DNA of 64,000 nt from Falsiroseomonas sp050563545 (GTDB taxonomy: Bacteria; Pseudomonadota; Alphaproteobacteria; Acetobacterales; Acetobacteraceae): assembly GCF_050563545.1 (NCBI RefSeq), contig NZ_JBNXUM010000003.1, positions 1-64,000 of the forward strand. Direction: 5' to 3'. Below the pieces are notes generated by a model. That model saw nothing but the letters and a program-made list of their open reading frames with translations, was not told the origin of the DNA and did not search any database. The translations under genes and the position numbers were made by a program. The stretch's first letter is position 1. Every line of letters begins with the position of its first letter. This document shows, in pieces, positions 42,642 to 51,886 of this stretch.

Positions 42642-44126
42642 TCAGCCCTGCGACTGCGACTGCGACTGGGATTGCCAGCCGGCAGCCGCGCCGTCGTCCA
42701 CCACCCAGGTATCCTTCGTCCCGCCGCCCTGGGACGAGTTCACGACCAGCGAACCCTCGCGCAGCGCGACGCGCGTCAGGCCCCCCGGCACGATCCGCAC
42801 CTCCCTTCCCATCAGCACATAGGGCCGGAGGTCCACATGCCGAGCCGCGACGCCCTGCTCGGCCAGGGTCGGCACGGTGGACAGCGCGAGCGTGGGCTGG
42901 GCGATGTAGTCGTGCGGCCTGGCGGTGATCCGCGCGGCGAATTCCGCCTGCTGCGCCCTGGTGCTGTGCGGCCCGACCAGCATGCCGTACCCGCCCGACC
43001 CGCGCGCCAGCTTCACGACGAGCTTGTCGATATTGGCCAGGACGTAGCGCCGGTCCTCGTCCCGCTCGCAGAGCCAGGTCGGGACGTTCTGCAGGATCGG
43101 CGCCTCATTCAGGTAGAAGCGGATCATCTCGGGGACATAGGGGTAGATCGCCTTGTCGTCCGCGATCCCCGCGCCCGGCGCATTGGCCAGCGTCACGTTC
43201 CCTGCGCGGTACGCCGCGAAGATGCCGGGCACGCCGAGCATGCTGTCGGGCTTGAACGTCCTGGGGTCGAGGAAGTCGTCGTCGATGCGGCGGTAGAGCA
43301 CGTCCACGCGCCGCGGCCCCGCGGTGGTGCGCATGTAGACCACGTCGTCCTCGACGATGAGGTCGGCACCTTCCACCACCTCCACGCCCATCTCGTCGGC
43401 CAGGAAGCAGTGCTCGTAATACGCGCTGTTGAAATGGCCGGGCGTCAGCACCGCGACGCAGGGCGTGCCCTTGCAGTTCGGGGGTGCGGCTTCCTTCAGC
43501 GTCTCCAGCAATTCCTCGGGGTAGTGGCCGACGGGCTGCAGCCGGTGGTCGGAACAGAGGCCGGGAAACAGCCGCAGCATCGCCTCCCGGTTCTCCAGCA
43601 TGTAGGAGACGCCCGACGGCGTGCGGCAATTGTCCTCGAGCACGTAGAAGTTGTCGGGGCCGGTGCGCACGAGGTCGATGCCGGAGATGTGGCTGAACAC
43701 GCCGGCGGGCGGCAGGAAGCCGACCATCGGCCTGCAGAAGGCCTCGTTCTCCGTGACGAGCGCGGCGGGCACCCTGCCCGCCCGGATGATCTCCTGCGCG
43801 TTGTAGACGTCGCCGATGAAGGCGTTCAGCGCCTTGACCCGCTGCGTCAGGCCGGCCGCGAGGCGGTTCCATTCGCTGCGGGCCAGGATGCGGGGGATGA
43901 CGTCGAAGGGGATCAGGCGCTCGGGGTCGCCACCTTCGCCATAGACCGCGAAGGTGATGCCGACGCGGCGGAACAGCGCCTCCGCTTCCTTGCGCTTGGC
44001 CGCCAGCGCGCCGAGGCCGTGCTTCTCGATCCAGGCCGCGACGCCGGCATAGGCGGGCCTGATGCCGGAGGCGTCCTGCATCTCGTCGAAGGCGCGGATG
44101 GGCTGGAGCACGCTGAGCTCGGTCAC
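42642..44126 (-). CDS. Circularly permuted type 2 ATP-grasp protein
   Basis: 494 residues. Former DUF404/DUF407 protein: FDVIPRILARSEWNRL near residue 74, FLPPAGVFSHISGIDLVRTG near 139, RRVDVLYRRIDDDFLDPRTF near 268, KLARGSGGYGMLVGPHS near 374. Predicted ATP-dependent carboxylate-amine ligase working with the alpha-E protein. The C terminus ends in a Gln-Ser run produced by a TGCGAC hexanucleotide repeat (about 42647-42666), a candidate slippage site affecting only the tail. Confidence 0.9.
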   Translation of the reverse strand: MTELSVLQPIRAFDEMQDASGIRPAYAGVAAWIEKHGLGALAAKRKEAEALFRRVGITFAVYGEGGDPERLIPFDVIPRILARSEWNRLAAGLTQRVKALNAFIGDVYNAQEIIRAGRVPAALVTENEAFCRPMVGFLPPAGVFSHISGIDLVRTGPDNFYVLEDNCRTPSGVSYMLENREAMLRLFPGLCSDHRLQPVGHYPEELLETLKEAAPPNCKGTPCVAVLTPGHFNSAYYEHCFLADEMGVEVVEGADLIVEDDVVYMRTTAGPRRVDVLYRRIDDDFLDPRTFKPDSMLGVPGIFAAYRAGNVTLANAPGAGIADDKAIYPYVPEMIRFYLNEAPILQNVPTWLCERDEDRRYVLANIDKLVVKLARGSGGYGMLVGPHSTRAQQAEFAARITARPHDYIAQPTLALSTVPTLAEQGVAARHVDLRPYVLMGREVRIVPGGLTRVALREGSLVVNSSQGGGTKDTWVVDDGAAAGWQSQSQSQSQG

Positions 44127-44270
44127 GTCGGGCTGTCCGGCTTCCTCATTCCCTCCGTTGTCGCGGAAACGGGACCGGCTGGGAAGGGGAACCGTTCCGC
44201 GGACGGGCAGCCGTTACGGACCGGTGCCCAGAAGCTGGGCGCCCCTTGCCTCGCCGCTGGACAGAGCGCG

Positions 44271-44993
44271 TCAGACCGGGCTCGCATCACCCGGAACACG
44301 CCCCTGCGCGATCTCCCGCACCAGCTTGGCGCGCATGGCGCGGGCGATGTCGCGCCGGTCCTCGGCCCGCATGACGAAGGCGCCGGGGCCGCCGATCACG
44401 TCGCGCTCGAACAGCGCCGCCAGACGGCCGTCCCGCCAGTTGGACGAGACCTCGATCGCCAGGCCGTTGATCACCACGCCCTGCGCGACCAGCGCGTCGC
44501 GCGCGTCCGGCGCCGGGGTGCGGCTGCGCATGTCGGGCCCGTCGCCGGAGACGTCGATCGTCCGCTCATCCGCCCGCCAGGGGGCGGCGGCCAGGAGCGC
44601 GCCGGCATGGACCAGCGCGTCGCCGATCGCGTTCCAGGACTGCGGCGATCGCGGCGCCGCGCGCATTGCCTCGGCAGCGGCCTCGGCCGAGGCGGCATCG
44701 GCGATCCGCAGCCATTCCACGACGGTCGCCGCCCCGCCTGGCGATCCCCATTCCACCATCGCGACGCCGATCGCCCGCCGCGGCCTGGACCGGATCACGG
44801 CCAGGACCGAGGGATGCGCCAGCGCTTCGGCGATGCCTTCGCGCTGCAGGGCGAATTCATCCGCGTCGATCGAACCGGAGGCGTCCACCGCCAGGACCAG
44901 CAGCAGGTCCACCGCCGCGGACTGCGGCAGCGCCGGCGCTGCCAGCGCCGTCGGCACGGCAAGAAGCACGCGCCGCTGCATCGCCCTGGTCAT
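44271..44993 (-). CDS. DUF1194 (von Willebrand A-like) secreted protein
   Basis: 240 residues from ATG 44993. Signal peptide MTRAMQRRVLLAVPTALAAP with probable cleavage after ALPQSAA. VWA-type domain with the metal-ion-dependent adhesion site DASGSID near residue 37, plus SGDGPDMRS near 149. Family is periplasmic and of unknown function. Upstream of it, on the same strand, is a 99-bp divergent spacer shared with the ROK kinase gene. Confidence 0.85.
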   Translation of the reverse strand: MTRAMQRRVLLAVPTALAAPALPQSAAVDLLLVLAVDASGSIDADEFALQREGIAEALAHPSVLAVIRSRPRRAIGVAMVEWGSPGGAATVVEWLRIADAASAEAAAEAMRAAPRSPQSWNAIGDALVHAGALLAAAPWRADERTIDVSGDGPDMRSRTPAPDARDALVAQGVVINGLAIEVSSNWRDGRLAALFERDVIGGPGAFVMRAEDRRDIARAMRAKLVREIAQGRVPGDASPV

Positions 44994-45092
44994 GGCGGCC
45001 TCCGTTCCGTTGCGCAGCAGTGGTGGTGGCGGTCCCGCGCCCGTCAAGCCGGAACCGCCTGGCCCCCCGCGCGTCTCGCAACGGGGGCATCC

Positions 45093-46142
45093 ATGTTCGA
45101 AGACACCATCACCCTGCCCGCCCATGGCACGGCGCTGTTCCCGGGGCTGCGGCTGGACGCCTACAGCCTGGACCTGCCGGAGCGCAGCGGGCAGCAATTC
45201 GGCGACCGCGCGAGCCACCGCGCCTTCGACGCGATCCTGGCGCAATGGCGTCGACGCGCCCGGGCGGAGGGCCATGATCCGCTTGGCTCTGACCCCGATC
45301 CGGATCGAGCCGCGCTGGACGGGGCGCTCGCCGGGCCGCCGCGTGCAGCCGGCCTGGTGCAGGCCACCATCGAGGACTACGCCGGCGCGCTGGCGCAGGT
45401 GGTGCGCCGCTTCCTGCTGCTGCCGGATTGGCAGGGCACGCAGCGCGTCGTGGTGGGCGGCGGCCTGCGCGCCAGCCATGTCGGCGAGGTCGCGATCGGG
45501 CGCGCCGCGGCGCTGCTTCGTACGGCGGAGGCCGGCGTGCGGATGGGCCCGATCCGCCACCACCCCGACGAGGCCGGGCTGATCGGCGCCGCCCATCTGA
45601 TCCCGCGCCCACAGCTGGAGAGTTGCGACGCCGTGCTGACGGCGGATCTCGGCGGGACCTCCTTCCGCGCCGGCGTGGTGCTGCCGAGGCTCGGCGTCGC
45701 GGCGGACCTGAGGGCGGCGGGCGTCTGGCGCAGCCGGATCTGGCGCCATGCCGAGGATCCCCGCGCCGACCGCGCCTCATCGCTCGGGCGCCTGGCGGGG
45801 ATGCTGGGCGACCTGGCCGGAGAGGCCGCGGCGGCCGGCATTGCGCTCGCGCCGGTTGTCGCGGTCGGGGTGCCCGGCGTGCTGGATGCCGAGGGCCGCC
45901 TGCTGCGCGGCGCGGAGAACCTGCCAGGCGACTGGCAGGCCGAGACCTTCCGCCTGGCCCCGGCGCTGGCCCGGCTGCTGCCGCTCGAAGGCGGCGGTCA
46001 TCCCGCGGTGCTGCTGCACAACGACGCGGTGGCGCAGGGCCTGTCGGAGGCGCCCTTCGCGCGCGAGGTCTCGCGCTGGGGCGTGCTGACAATCGGGACG
46101 GGCCTGGGGAACGCCCGCTTCACCAACCTGCCGAGGCGCTGA
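45093..46142 (+). CDS. ROK-family sugar kinase-like protein with circularly permuted motif order
   Basis: 349 residues from ATG 45093. Motifs appear in the order VVVGGGL (119-125), ADLGGTS (184-190), VGVPG (258-262), LHNDAVAQGLSE (308-319), IGTGLGN (334-340). In normal ROK kinases DxGGT is N-terminal and the GGG motif C-terminal, so this protein looks permuted. The CxCGxxGC zinc motif is not present. The catalytic Asp (HND) and phosphate loops are intact, so kinase activity toward a sugar is plausible but unproven. Confidence 0.8.
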   Translation: MFEDTITLPAHGTALFPGLRLDAYSLDLPERSGQQFGDRASHRAFDAILAQWRRRARAEGHDPLGSDPDPDRAALDGALAGPPRAAGLVQATIEDYAGALAQVVRRFLLLPDWQGTQRVVVGGGLRASHVGEVAIGRAAALLRTAEAGVRMGPIRHHPDEAGLIGAAHLIPRPQLESCDAVLTADLGGTSFRAGVVLPRLGVAADLRAAGVWRSRIWRHAEDPRADRASSLGRLAGMLGDLAGEAAAAGIALAPVVAVGVPGVLDAEGRLLRGAENLPGDWQAETFRLAPALARLLPLEGGGHPAVLLHNDAVAQGLSEAPFAREVSRWGVLTIGTGLGNARFTNLPRR

Positions 46143-46160
46143 ACTGAACCCAGCGGAAAG

Positions 46161-46279
46161 CCCTCTCCCCCCGCTTATGGGGGAGAGGGTTGGGTCAGGG
46201 GGACGCGGAGGATTTTGGACAGACTTGCCAACTTCGCCGCCCCGTCACCCTGACCTCTCCTCCCGCGGGTGGAGAGGGT
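46161..46279. repeat. Pair of GC-rich palindromic repeats (copies G1 and G2)
   Basis: G1 is a perfect 11-bp stem CCCTCTCCCCC (46161-46171) and GGGGGAGAGGG (46179-46189) followed by TTGGGTCAGGGGGACG. G2 (about 46246-46283, opposite orientation) contains CTCTCC-x10-GGAGAG. On the minus strand G2 reads TGAACCCTCTCC, and its TGA is the stop codon of the deoxyribosyltransferase gene. Lies between convergent genes. Confidence 0.7.
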
Positions 46280-46846
46280 TCAGTCGCGCGAGGCAGCGAG
46301 AGCCTTCACGCATTCCTCGAACGCCGCGAGGTCGGTCCAGCGATCCACCTCCGGCACGTCGCGGCGGATGAAGAGCCCGCCGGCTTCCTTGATTCCGCCG
46401 TCGATCATGAGGTTGTCGCCGAGCCCGAAATCCTCGACCGCCATCTCCTGCCCGTCGCGCCAGCGGCCCTCCGTGTCGCGATGCGCGGCGGGACCGAGGA
46501 AGCCCAGCGTGCGCGGCACCAGCCCCGCCGCGACGTTGCTGTAGCCCAGCACCCTGCGGCCCAGCGCGCGCATGAAGCCGACCTCGTAGACCGTACCCGC
46601 ATCCGCCGACGGCCCGCGGAACGGCGTGAGGTTCGCGATCACCGCATCGGCGTCACGCATATGCGCCTCGTTCCGGCGGTAGATCCAGAGCCAGCGCGGG
46701 ATGTCGGCCTCCTCGGGATGCTGCGGGTGCGCGTCCACGGGGAAGATGCCGGTCAGCCCATGCGCGGCGCAGATCTCGCGCTTGCGGTCGGCCATCGCAT
46801 GCGGGTCGGGCAGAAAGACGTCGGGGCCGGCGAGATAGACCTTCAT
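46280..46846 (-). CDS. Nucleoside 2-deoxyribosyltransferase
   Basis: 188 residues from ATG 46846. Short Rossmann-like fold: MKVYLAGPDVFLPD at the start binds the sugar, DADAVIANLTPFRGPSADAGTVYEVGF near 70-96 carries the catalytic Glu and Asp. Transfers deoxyribose between purine/pyrimidine bases in nucleoside salvage. Near an adenine deaminase gene, consistent with a local purine salvage theme. Stop codon lies within repeat copy G2. Confidence 0.88.
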   Translation of the reverse strand: MKVYLAGPDVFLPDPHAMADRKREICAAHGLTGIFPVDAHPQHPEEADIPRWLWIYRRNEAHMRDADAVIANLTPFRGPSADAGTVYEVGFMRALGRRVLGYSNVAAGLVPRTLGFLGPAAHRDTEGRWRDGQEMAVEDFGLGDNLMIDGGIKEAGGLFIRRDVPEVDRWTDLAAFEECVKALAASRD

Positions 46847-46926
46847 CGCGCCCTTGTGCCCGATAAGGCATGGGTTGAGGAACATGGGACTTGCCGCACG
46901 CATGACGGGCGGTCTTGCATGGGCCG

Positions 46927-47721
46927 ATGGACCTGGAAGCCGAGTACAACAACCGCCTGCGCGTGCCCGACAGCGCGGCGCTGATCGCCGGCTGGGCCCG
47001 GGACGCTGCGGCATGGCGGGAGGCCTGCCCGGGCGCCGAACTCGGCCTGGCCTACGGCGCGGGCGAGAGGGAGAAGCTGGACCTGTTTTCCGCCGGCGTC
47101 GACGCGCCGGTCGCGGTCTTCATCCATGGCGGCTACTGGAAGGCGCTGGACCGCAGCTTCGCAAGCCATTGCGCGCGCGGCCTCGTGCTGCGCGGCGTCA
47201 GCGCGGCCGTCCCGTCCTACGATCTGTGCCCCGTGGTCGGCATCGGCGATATCGTCCGGCAGATACGCGCAGCCTGCCGGTTCCTGTGGGCGCGGACGGG
47301 ACGCCGCATCCTGGCGGTCGGGCATTCCGCGGGCGGGCATCTCTCAGCGATGCTGTTGGCGACGGACTGGCGCGCCCTCGATCCGGCGCTGCCGGCCGAC
47401 CTGGTGCATGCGGCGCTGCCGGTCTCCGGCGTGTTCGAACTGGAGCCGCTGCTGCCGACCACGGTCGCGCAGGGGCTTAACCTGGACGCGGCGAGCGCCC
47501 GCGCCTTGTCGCCGCGCTTCATGCCCTCGCCCGCGCGGCCGCTGTACTGCCTGGTCGGCGGGGCCGAGAGCGACGAGTTCATTCGCCAGACCCGCGACAT
47601 GGCCGCGGCCTGGGGCGGAAGCTGGGAAGCGTTGCCGGGCGCCGACCATTTCACGGTGATCGCGCCCTTCGCCGATCCGGATTCGACCATCGTGGCGCGG
47701 GCGCGGGCGATGGCGCGATGA
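46927..47721 (+). CDS. Alpha/beta hydrolase, arylformamidase (kynurenine formamidase)-like
   Basis: 264 residues from ATG 46927 (46915 is an alternative). Oxyanion motif FIHGGYWKALDRS near residue 64 and nucleophile elbow GHSAGGH near 134 match the HGGYW branch that hydrolyses N-formylkynurenine; catalytic His in GADHFTVI near the C terminus. ATGA overlap with adenine deaminase. If it is a kynurenine formamidase it would feed anthranilate production, relevant to the catabolic cluster downstream, but no other kynurenine genes are here. Confidence 0.8.
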   Translation: MDLEAEYNNRLRVPDSAALIAGWARDAAAWREACPGAELGLAYGAGEREKLDLFSAGVDAPVAVFIHGGYWKALDRSFASHCARGLVLRGVSAAVPSYDLCPVVGIGDIVRQIRAACRFLWARTGRRILAVGHSAGGHLSAMLLATDWRALDPALPADLVHAALPVSGVFELEPLLPTTVAQGLNLDAASARALSPRFMPSPARPLYCLVGGAESDEFIRQTRDMAAAWGGSWEALPGADHFTVIAPFADPDSTIVARARAMAR

Positions 47722-49409
47722 GCCTCGGGGACCGCATCGACCAGGGGCGCGGCGCCGCGCCGGCCGAGCTCGTGCTGAAGGGCGGGCGCGTCTTCGACCT
47801 CGTCACCGGTGCGCTGGTGGAGACCGACGTCGCGGTCAGCGGCGACCGCATCGTGGGCACGCATGGCGTGTTCCAGGGCCGGCGCGAGATCGACGTCGGC
47901 GGCCTGGTGCTGGTGCCCGGCTTCATCGACACGCACCTGCATATCGAGTCATCCCTGGTCACGCCCTTCGAGTTCGAGCGCTGCGTCGCGCCGCGTGGGG
48001 TGACCACCGCGATCTGCGATCCGCACGAGATCGCCAATGTCGCGGGGATCGAGGGCATCGCCTGGTTCCTGCAGGCCGCCGAGCGGATGGTGATGGACCT
48101 CCGCGTGCAGCTGTCGTCCTGCGTGCCGTCATCACCGCTGGAGACCTCCGGCGCGCGGCTCGAGATCGCGGACCTCCTGCCGCTGCGCGGCCACCCCAAG
48201 GTCATCGGTCTCGCGGAGTTCATGAACTACCCTGGCGTGCTGGCGAAGGATCCGGGCTGCCTGGCAAAGCTCGAGGCCTTCCAGGACGGGCACATCGACG
48301 GGCACGCGCCGTTGCTGCGCGGAATGGCGTTGAACGGCTACCTCGCCGCCGGCATCCGCACGGACCATGAGACGACCGGCGCGGAAGAAGCGCTGGAGAA
48401 GCTGTCCAAGGGCATGGCGGTGCTGATCCGCGAGGGCTCGGTGTCGAAGGACCTGCACGCCCTGCTGCCTATCCTGACGGAGCGGCATTCGCCCTTCCTC
48501 GCGCTCTGCACCGACGACCGCAATCCCCTCGATATCGCGGAGCACGGCCATCTCGACCACATGATCCGCACGGCCATTTCTGTCGGCGTGGAGCCGCTGG
48601 CCGTCTATCGCGCGGCGAGCCATTCGGCGGCTCGCATCTTCGGCCTGCGCGACCGCGGACTTGTCGCACCGGGCTGGCGCGCCGACATCGTCGCGCTGGA
48701 CAGCCTGGAGGGCTGTCACGCACAGCTCGTGCTGGCAGGCGGCGTGGTGGTGGAGGAAGCCGCCTTCGCACGGCGCGAGTCGATCGCTCCGGTCGCACGG
48801 CGTTCCGTGAAGGCGCGCCGCGTCGCCGCATCCCATTTCCGCAGGCCCGCGCCGAACGCTGCCACGCCCGTCATCGGCATCGTGCCGGGCCGCATCATCA
48901 CGGAGCGGCTGGAGGCGGTGCTGCCCGTGGTGGACGGCGCGGCGGCCTGTGACCTCGCGAACGACTGCCTGAAGGTCGCGGTGCTGGAGCGGCACGGCCG
49001 CAACGGCAACCTGGCTGTCGGCTTCGCGCATGGCTTCGGGCTGAAACGCGGCGCCATCGCGTCCACGGTCTGCCACGACCACCACAACATCATCGTGGTC
49101 GGCGCCGACGACGCGGACATGGCGCTGGCCTGCAACCGGCTCGGCGAGATCGAAGGCGGCTTCGTCGTGGTGGAGGCGGGCCGCGTGCTGGCCGAACTGC
49201 CACTACCGGTCGCGGGACTGATGAGCCTGGAGAGCTTCGAGACCGTGCGCGACGCCCTGGTCGGCCTGCGCGCCGCGGCGACGAGCCTCGGCACGACGCT
49301 GGAGGAGCCGTTCCTCCAGCTCGCCTTCATCGCGCTACCGGTGATCCCCCACCTGAAGATCACTGACCGCGGCATGGTGGACGTCGATCGGTTCGAGCTG
49401 ATCCCCTGA
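47718..49409 (+). CDS. ade: Adenine deaminase
   Basis: 563 residues. Amidohydrolase-type Ade: GFIDTHLHIESSLVTPFEFE near residue 70 with the HxH metal site, GVTTAICDPHEIANVAG near 93, and a C-terminal half with ACDLANDCLKVAVLERHG and HDHHNIIVVGADDADMA near 452. Converts adenine to hypoxanthine. The stop codon is the TGA that begins the TGAACCCTCTCCCGC repeat (copy H). Confidence 0.93.
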   Translation: MSLGDRIDQGRGAAPAELVLKGGRVFDLVTGALVETDVAVSGDRIVGTHGVFQGRREIDVGGLVLVPGFIDTHLHIESSLVTPFEFERCVAPRGVTTAICDPHEIANVAGIEGIAWFLQAAERMVMDLRVQLSSCVPSSPLETSGARLEIADLLPLRGHPKVIGLAEFMNYPGVLAKDPGCLAKLEAFQDGHIDGHAPLLRGMALNGYLAAGIRTDHETTGAEEALEKLSKGMAVLIREGSVSKDLHALLPILTERHSPFLALCTDDRNPLDIAEHGHLDHMIRTAISVGVEPLAVYRAASHSAARIFGLRDRGLVAPGWRADIVALDSLEGCHAQLVLAGGVVVEEAAFARRESIAPVARRSVKARRVAASHFRRPAPNAATPVIGIVPGRIITERLEAVLPVVDGAAACDLANDCLKVAVLERHGRNGNLAVGFAHGFGLKRGAIASTVCHDHHNIIVVGADDADMALACNRLGEIEGGFVVVEAGRVLAELPLPVAGLMSLESFETVRDALVGLRAAATSLGTTLEEPFLQLAFIALPVIPHLKITDRGMVDVDRFELIP

Positions 49410-49475
49410 ACCCTCTCCCGCTTGCGGGGGGCCGACGCACTGCGTCGGCGCCGGAGCGGTCGGCTTCAGCCGACG
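49409..49475. repeat. Compound GC-rich palindromes after adenine deaminase (copy H)
   Basis: The repeat starts at the ade stop codon (TGAACCCTCTCCCGC then TTGCGGGGG), followed by GCCGACGC/GCGTCGGC (49431-49449) and GTCGGCT/AGCCGAC (49459-49474). Between convergent ade and flavoprotein genes, so a probable bidirectional terminator. The first palindrome belongs to the same family as the copies near 36334 and 46161. Confidence 0.65.
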
Positions 49476-49525
49476 GCGCGCAGGCTGGTGCCTAGCAAAG
49501 CGAGGCGGGTGGGGGTGAGCGCGCC

Positions 49526-51862
49526 CTACTCGGCCGCCCTCGGCAGTTCCGCCGTGGCCGGCGCATGGCTCTTAGGCCGCGCCTTGATCCGCAGGTCCCG
49601 CAGATCCGCCTGGTTGCGCGCCTCGTTGCGCAGCAGCGCGTCCTTGCCCCAGCGGTATTGCGGCGGGCAGGCGACGTCGCGGACGCCATACTGCGCCGCG
49701 GCCTGCATGGTGAAGAACGGGTTGGTCAGATGGGGCCGGGCCAGCGCGACCAGGTCGGCGCGTCCCGCGCCAAGAATGGTGTTCACCTGGTCGGCGGTGG
49801 TGATGTTGCCGACGCACATGCTGGCGATGCCGGCCTCGTTGCGGATCATGTCGGACCACGGCACCTGGAACATCCGGCCGTAGACGGGCTCCGCGTCGTG
49901 CACGGTCTGGCCGGTGGAGACGTCGATGAGGTCGGCGCCCGCGGCGGCGAAAGCGCGCGCGATGGCCAGGCAATCCTCATCGGTCAGCCCGCCATCCTTC
50001 CAGTCGGTCGCGGAGATGCGGACCGACATCGGCTTGTCGGCGGGCCATACCGCGCGGATGGCATTGAAGACCTCCAGCGGAAAGCGCAGCCGGTTCGCGA
50101 CGCTGCCGCCGTACTCGTCGATGCGGATGTTGGTCAGCGGCGAGAGGAACGACGCCAACAGGTAGCCATGGGCGCAATGCAGCTCGACCATGTCGAAGGC
50201 GGCTGCAATGGCGCGCCTGGTTGCCGCGACGAACTCCTCGCGCACCGCGTCCATGTCGGCGCGGGTCATCTCGCGCGGGGTCTGGCTCTGCGTGAAGTAG
50301 GGGATCGGGCTGGCGGAGATGATGGGCCAGCCGCCGGTCTCCAGCGGCTGGTCGATGCCTTCCCACATCAGCTTGGTCGCCCCCTTTCGCCCGGCATGGC
50401 CGAGCTGGAGGCAGATCTTCGTGGCGCTCCGGGCGTGGACGAAATCGACGATGCGCTTCCAGGCCGCCTCCTGCTCGTCGTTCCACATGCCCGTGCAGCC
50501 CGGCGTGATCCGCGCCTCGGGAGAGGTGCAGGTCATCTCGGTGAAGACCAGCCCGGCGCCGCCCAACGCGCGCGACGTGTAGTGCTGGAAGTGGAAGTCG
50601 TTCGGCAGACCGTCCTCGGCGGAATACATGTCCATCGGCGAGACCACGACGCGGTTGGCGAGCTGCATGCCGCGCAGCGCGAAGGGCTGGAACATAGGCG
50701 GCTTGGCGTCGTCTGCCTTCAGCCCCTTCGCCCGCGCTTCCCGCGCGAACAGCGTCTGCGTCTCCGCCACGAACTCTGGCGCCCGCAGCGCCAGATTGTC
50801 CCAGGTGATCGCCTTGGACCGCGTCATCACGCCGAAGGCGAACTGCGTGGGATCGAAGTGCCAGAAACGCTTCACATGCTCGAACCAGACCAGCGAGACG
50901 TCGGCGGCGTGCTGGATCTTCTCGACATCCTCGCGACGCGCGGATTCGAAGCGCGCGAGGCAGGTCGTCACGTCGCCGCCGGCCCGGAAGGCCTGGTGCA
51001 GCGCGATCGCATCCTCCATCGCGAGCTTGGTGCCGGAGCCGATGGAGAAATGCGCGCTGGCCTTGGCATCGCCGAGCAGGACGATGTTGTCCTTGACCCA
51101 CGACGCGCACTTGATCGCGGGAAAGCGGCGCCAGTTGCTGCGGTTGATCAGCAGCTTGTGGCCTTGCAGGTCCTCCGCGAAGACGCCTTCGAGGTAGCGC
51201 GCGCTCTCCTCCTCGGTCATGTGTTCGAGGCCGGCGCGGGCGAAGGTCTCGGGGTCGGTCTCCAGCACCCAGGTGCTCGCGCCCTGCTCGTACTGGTAGC
51301 AATGCGCGATGAAGATGCCCTCGGGGCGCTCGCGGAAGAAGAAGGTGAAGGCGTCGAAGGGGCGCGTGGAGCCCATCCAGGCGAAGCGGTTGGGGCGCAG
51401 GTCCACCTCGGGCCTGAAGTGGTCGCGCCAGCGTTCGCGGATCGGTGAGTTGATGCCGTCGGCCGCGACGATCAGGTCGGCGTCGGGGAAATCCTCGGGC
51501 TTCGCCTCGCGGCGGTATTCCAGTTCCACGCCCAGACCGCGCGCGCGTTCCTGCAACAGCAGCAGCAGGGTGCGGCGTGAGCAGCCGCAGAAGCCGTTGC
51601 CGCCGATGCGGTGGACCGATCCCTTCGCGTGGATCTCGATGTCGTCCCAATAGGCGAAGCTCTCGGTGATCGCGCGGTAGGAGGGCTCGTCCGCGGCCTG
51701 GAATATGTCGAGCGTCGCGTCGCTGAACACCACGCCGAAGCCGAAGGTGTCGTCGGCGCGGTTGCGCTCCACGACCGTGATGCGCGCGGCCGGGAAGTCG
51801 CGCTTCATCAGGATGGCGAAGTAGAGCCCGGCGGGCCCGCCGCCGATCACCGCGATGCGCAT
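49526..51862 (-). CDS. Bifunctional flavin monooxygenase/OYE-type reductase (2-aminobenzoyl-CoA or salicylyl-CoA 5-hydroxylase type)
   Basis: 778 residues from ATG 51862. N-terminal FAD monooxygenase: GGGPAGLYFAILMKRDF near 7, IVAADGINSPIR near 137, LLGDAKASAHFSIGSG near 285. From about 395 an Old-Yellow-Enzyme barrel follows: NRVVVSPMDMYSAEDG, LQLGHAGRKG, VELHCAHGYLL. This fusion is known from 2-aminobenzoyl-CoA monooxygenase/reductase and salicylyl-CoA 5-hydroxylase. Divergent from an SDR-MarR-hydratase-dehydrogenase-ligase-Rid operon, with a CTTTAGGCCTAAAG operator 25 bp upstream of the start. Confidence 0.88.
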   Translation of the reverse strand: MRIAVIGGGPAGLYFAILMKRDFPAARITVVERNRADDTFGFGVVFSDATLDIFQAADEPSYRAITESFAYWDDIEIHAKGSVHRIGGNGFCGCSRRTLLLLLQERARGLGVELEYRREAKPEDFPDADLIVAADGINSPIRERWRDHFRPEVDLRPNRFAWMGSTRPFDAFTFFFRERPEGIFIAHCYQYEQGASTWVLETDPETFARAGLEHMTEEESARYLEGVFAEDLQGHKLLINRSNWRRFPAIKCASWVKDNIVLLGDAKASAHFSIGSGTKLAMEDAIALHQAFRAGGDVTTCLARFESARREDVEKIQHAADVSLVWFEHVKRFWHFDPTQFAFGVMTRSKAITWDNLALRAPEFVAETQTLFAREARAKGLKADDAKPPMFQPFALRGMQLANRVVVSPMDMYSAEDGLPNDFHFQHYTSRALGGAGLVFTEMTCTSPEARITPGCTGMWNDEQEAAWKRIVDFVHARSATKICLQLGHAGRKGATKLMWEGIDQPLETGGWPIISASPIPYFTQSQTPREMTRADMDAVREEFVAATRRAIAAAFDMVELHCAHGYLLASFLSPLTNIRIDEYGGSVANRLRFPLEVFNAIRAVWPADKPMSVRISATDWKDGGLTDEDCLAIARAFAAAGADLIDVSTGQTVHDAEPVYGRMFQVPWSDMIRNEAGIASMCVGNITTADQVNTILGAGRADLVALARPHLTNPFFTMQAAAQYGVRDVACPPQYRWGKDALLRNEARNQADLRDLRIKARPKSHAPATAELPRAAE

Positions 51863-51886
51863 GGCACCTCTCCTCCAGATGTGATA

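Noticed and set aside
42672..45092. Long plus-strand open frame antisense to the ATP-grasp and DUF1194 genes, continuous with the ROK gene
   Set aside because: Antisense sequence of two clear genes; high GC removes stops on the opposite strand. The ROK start at 45093 is used instead.
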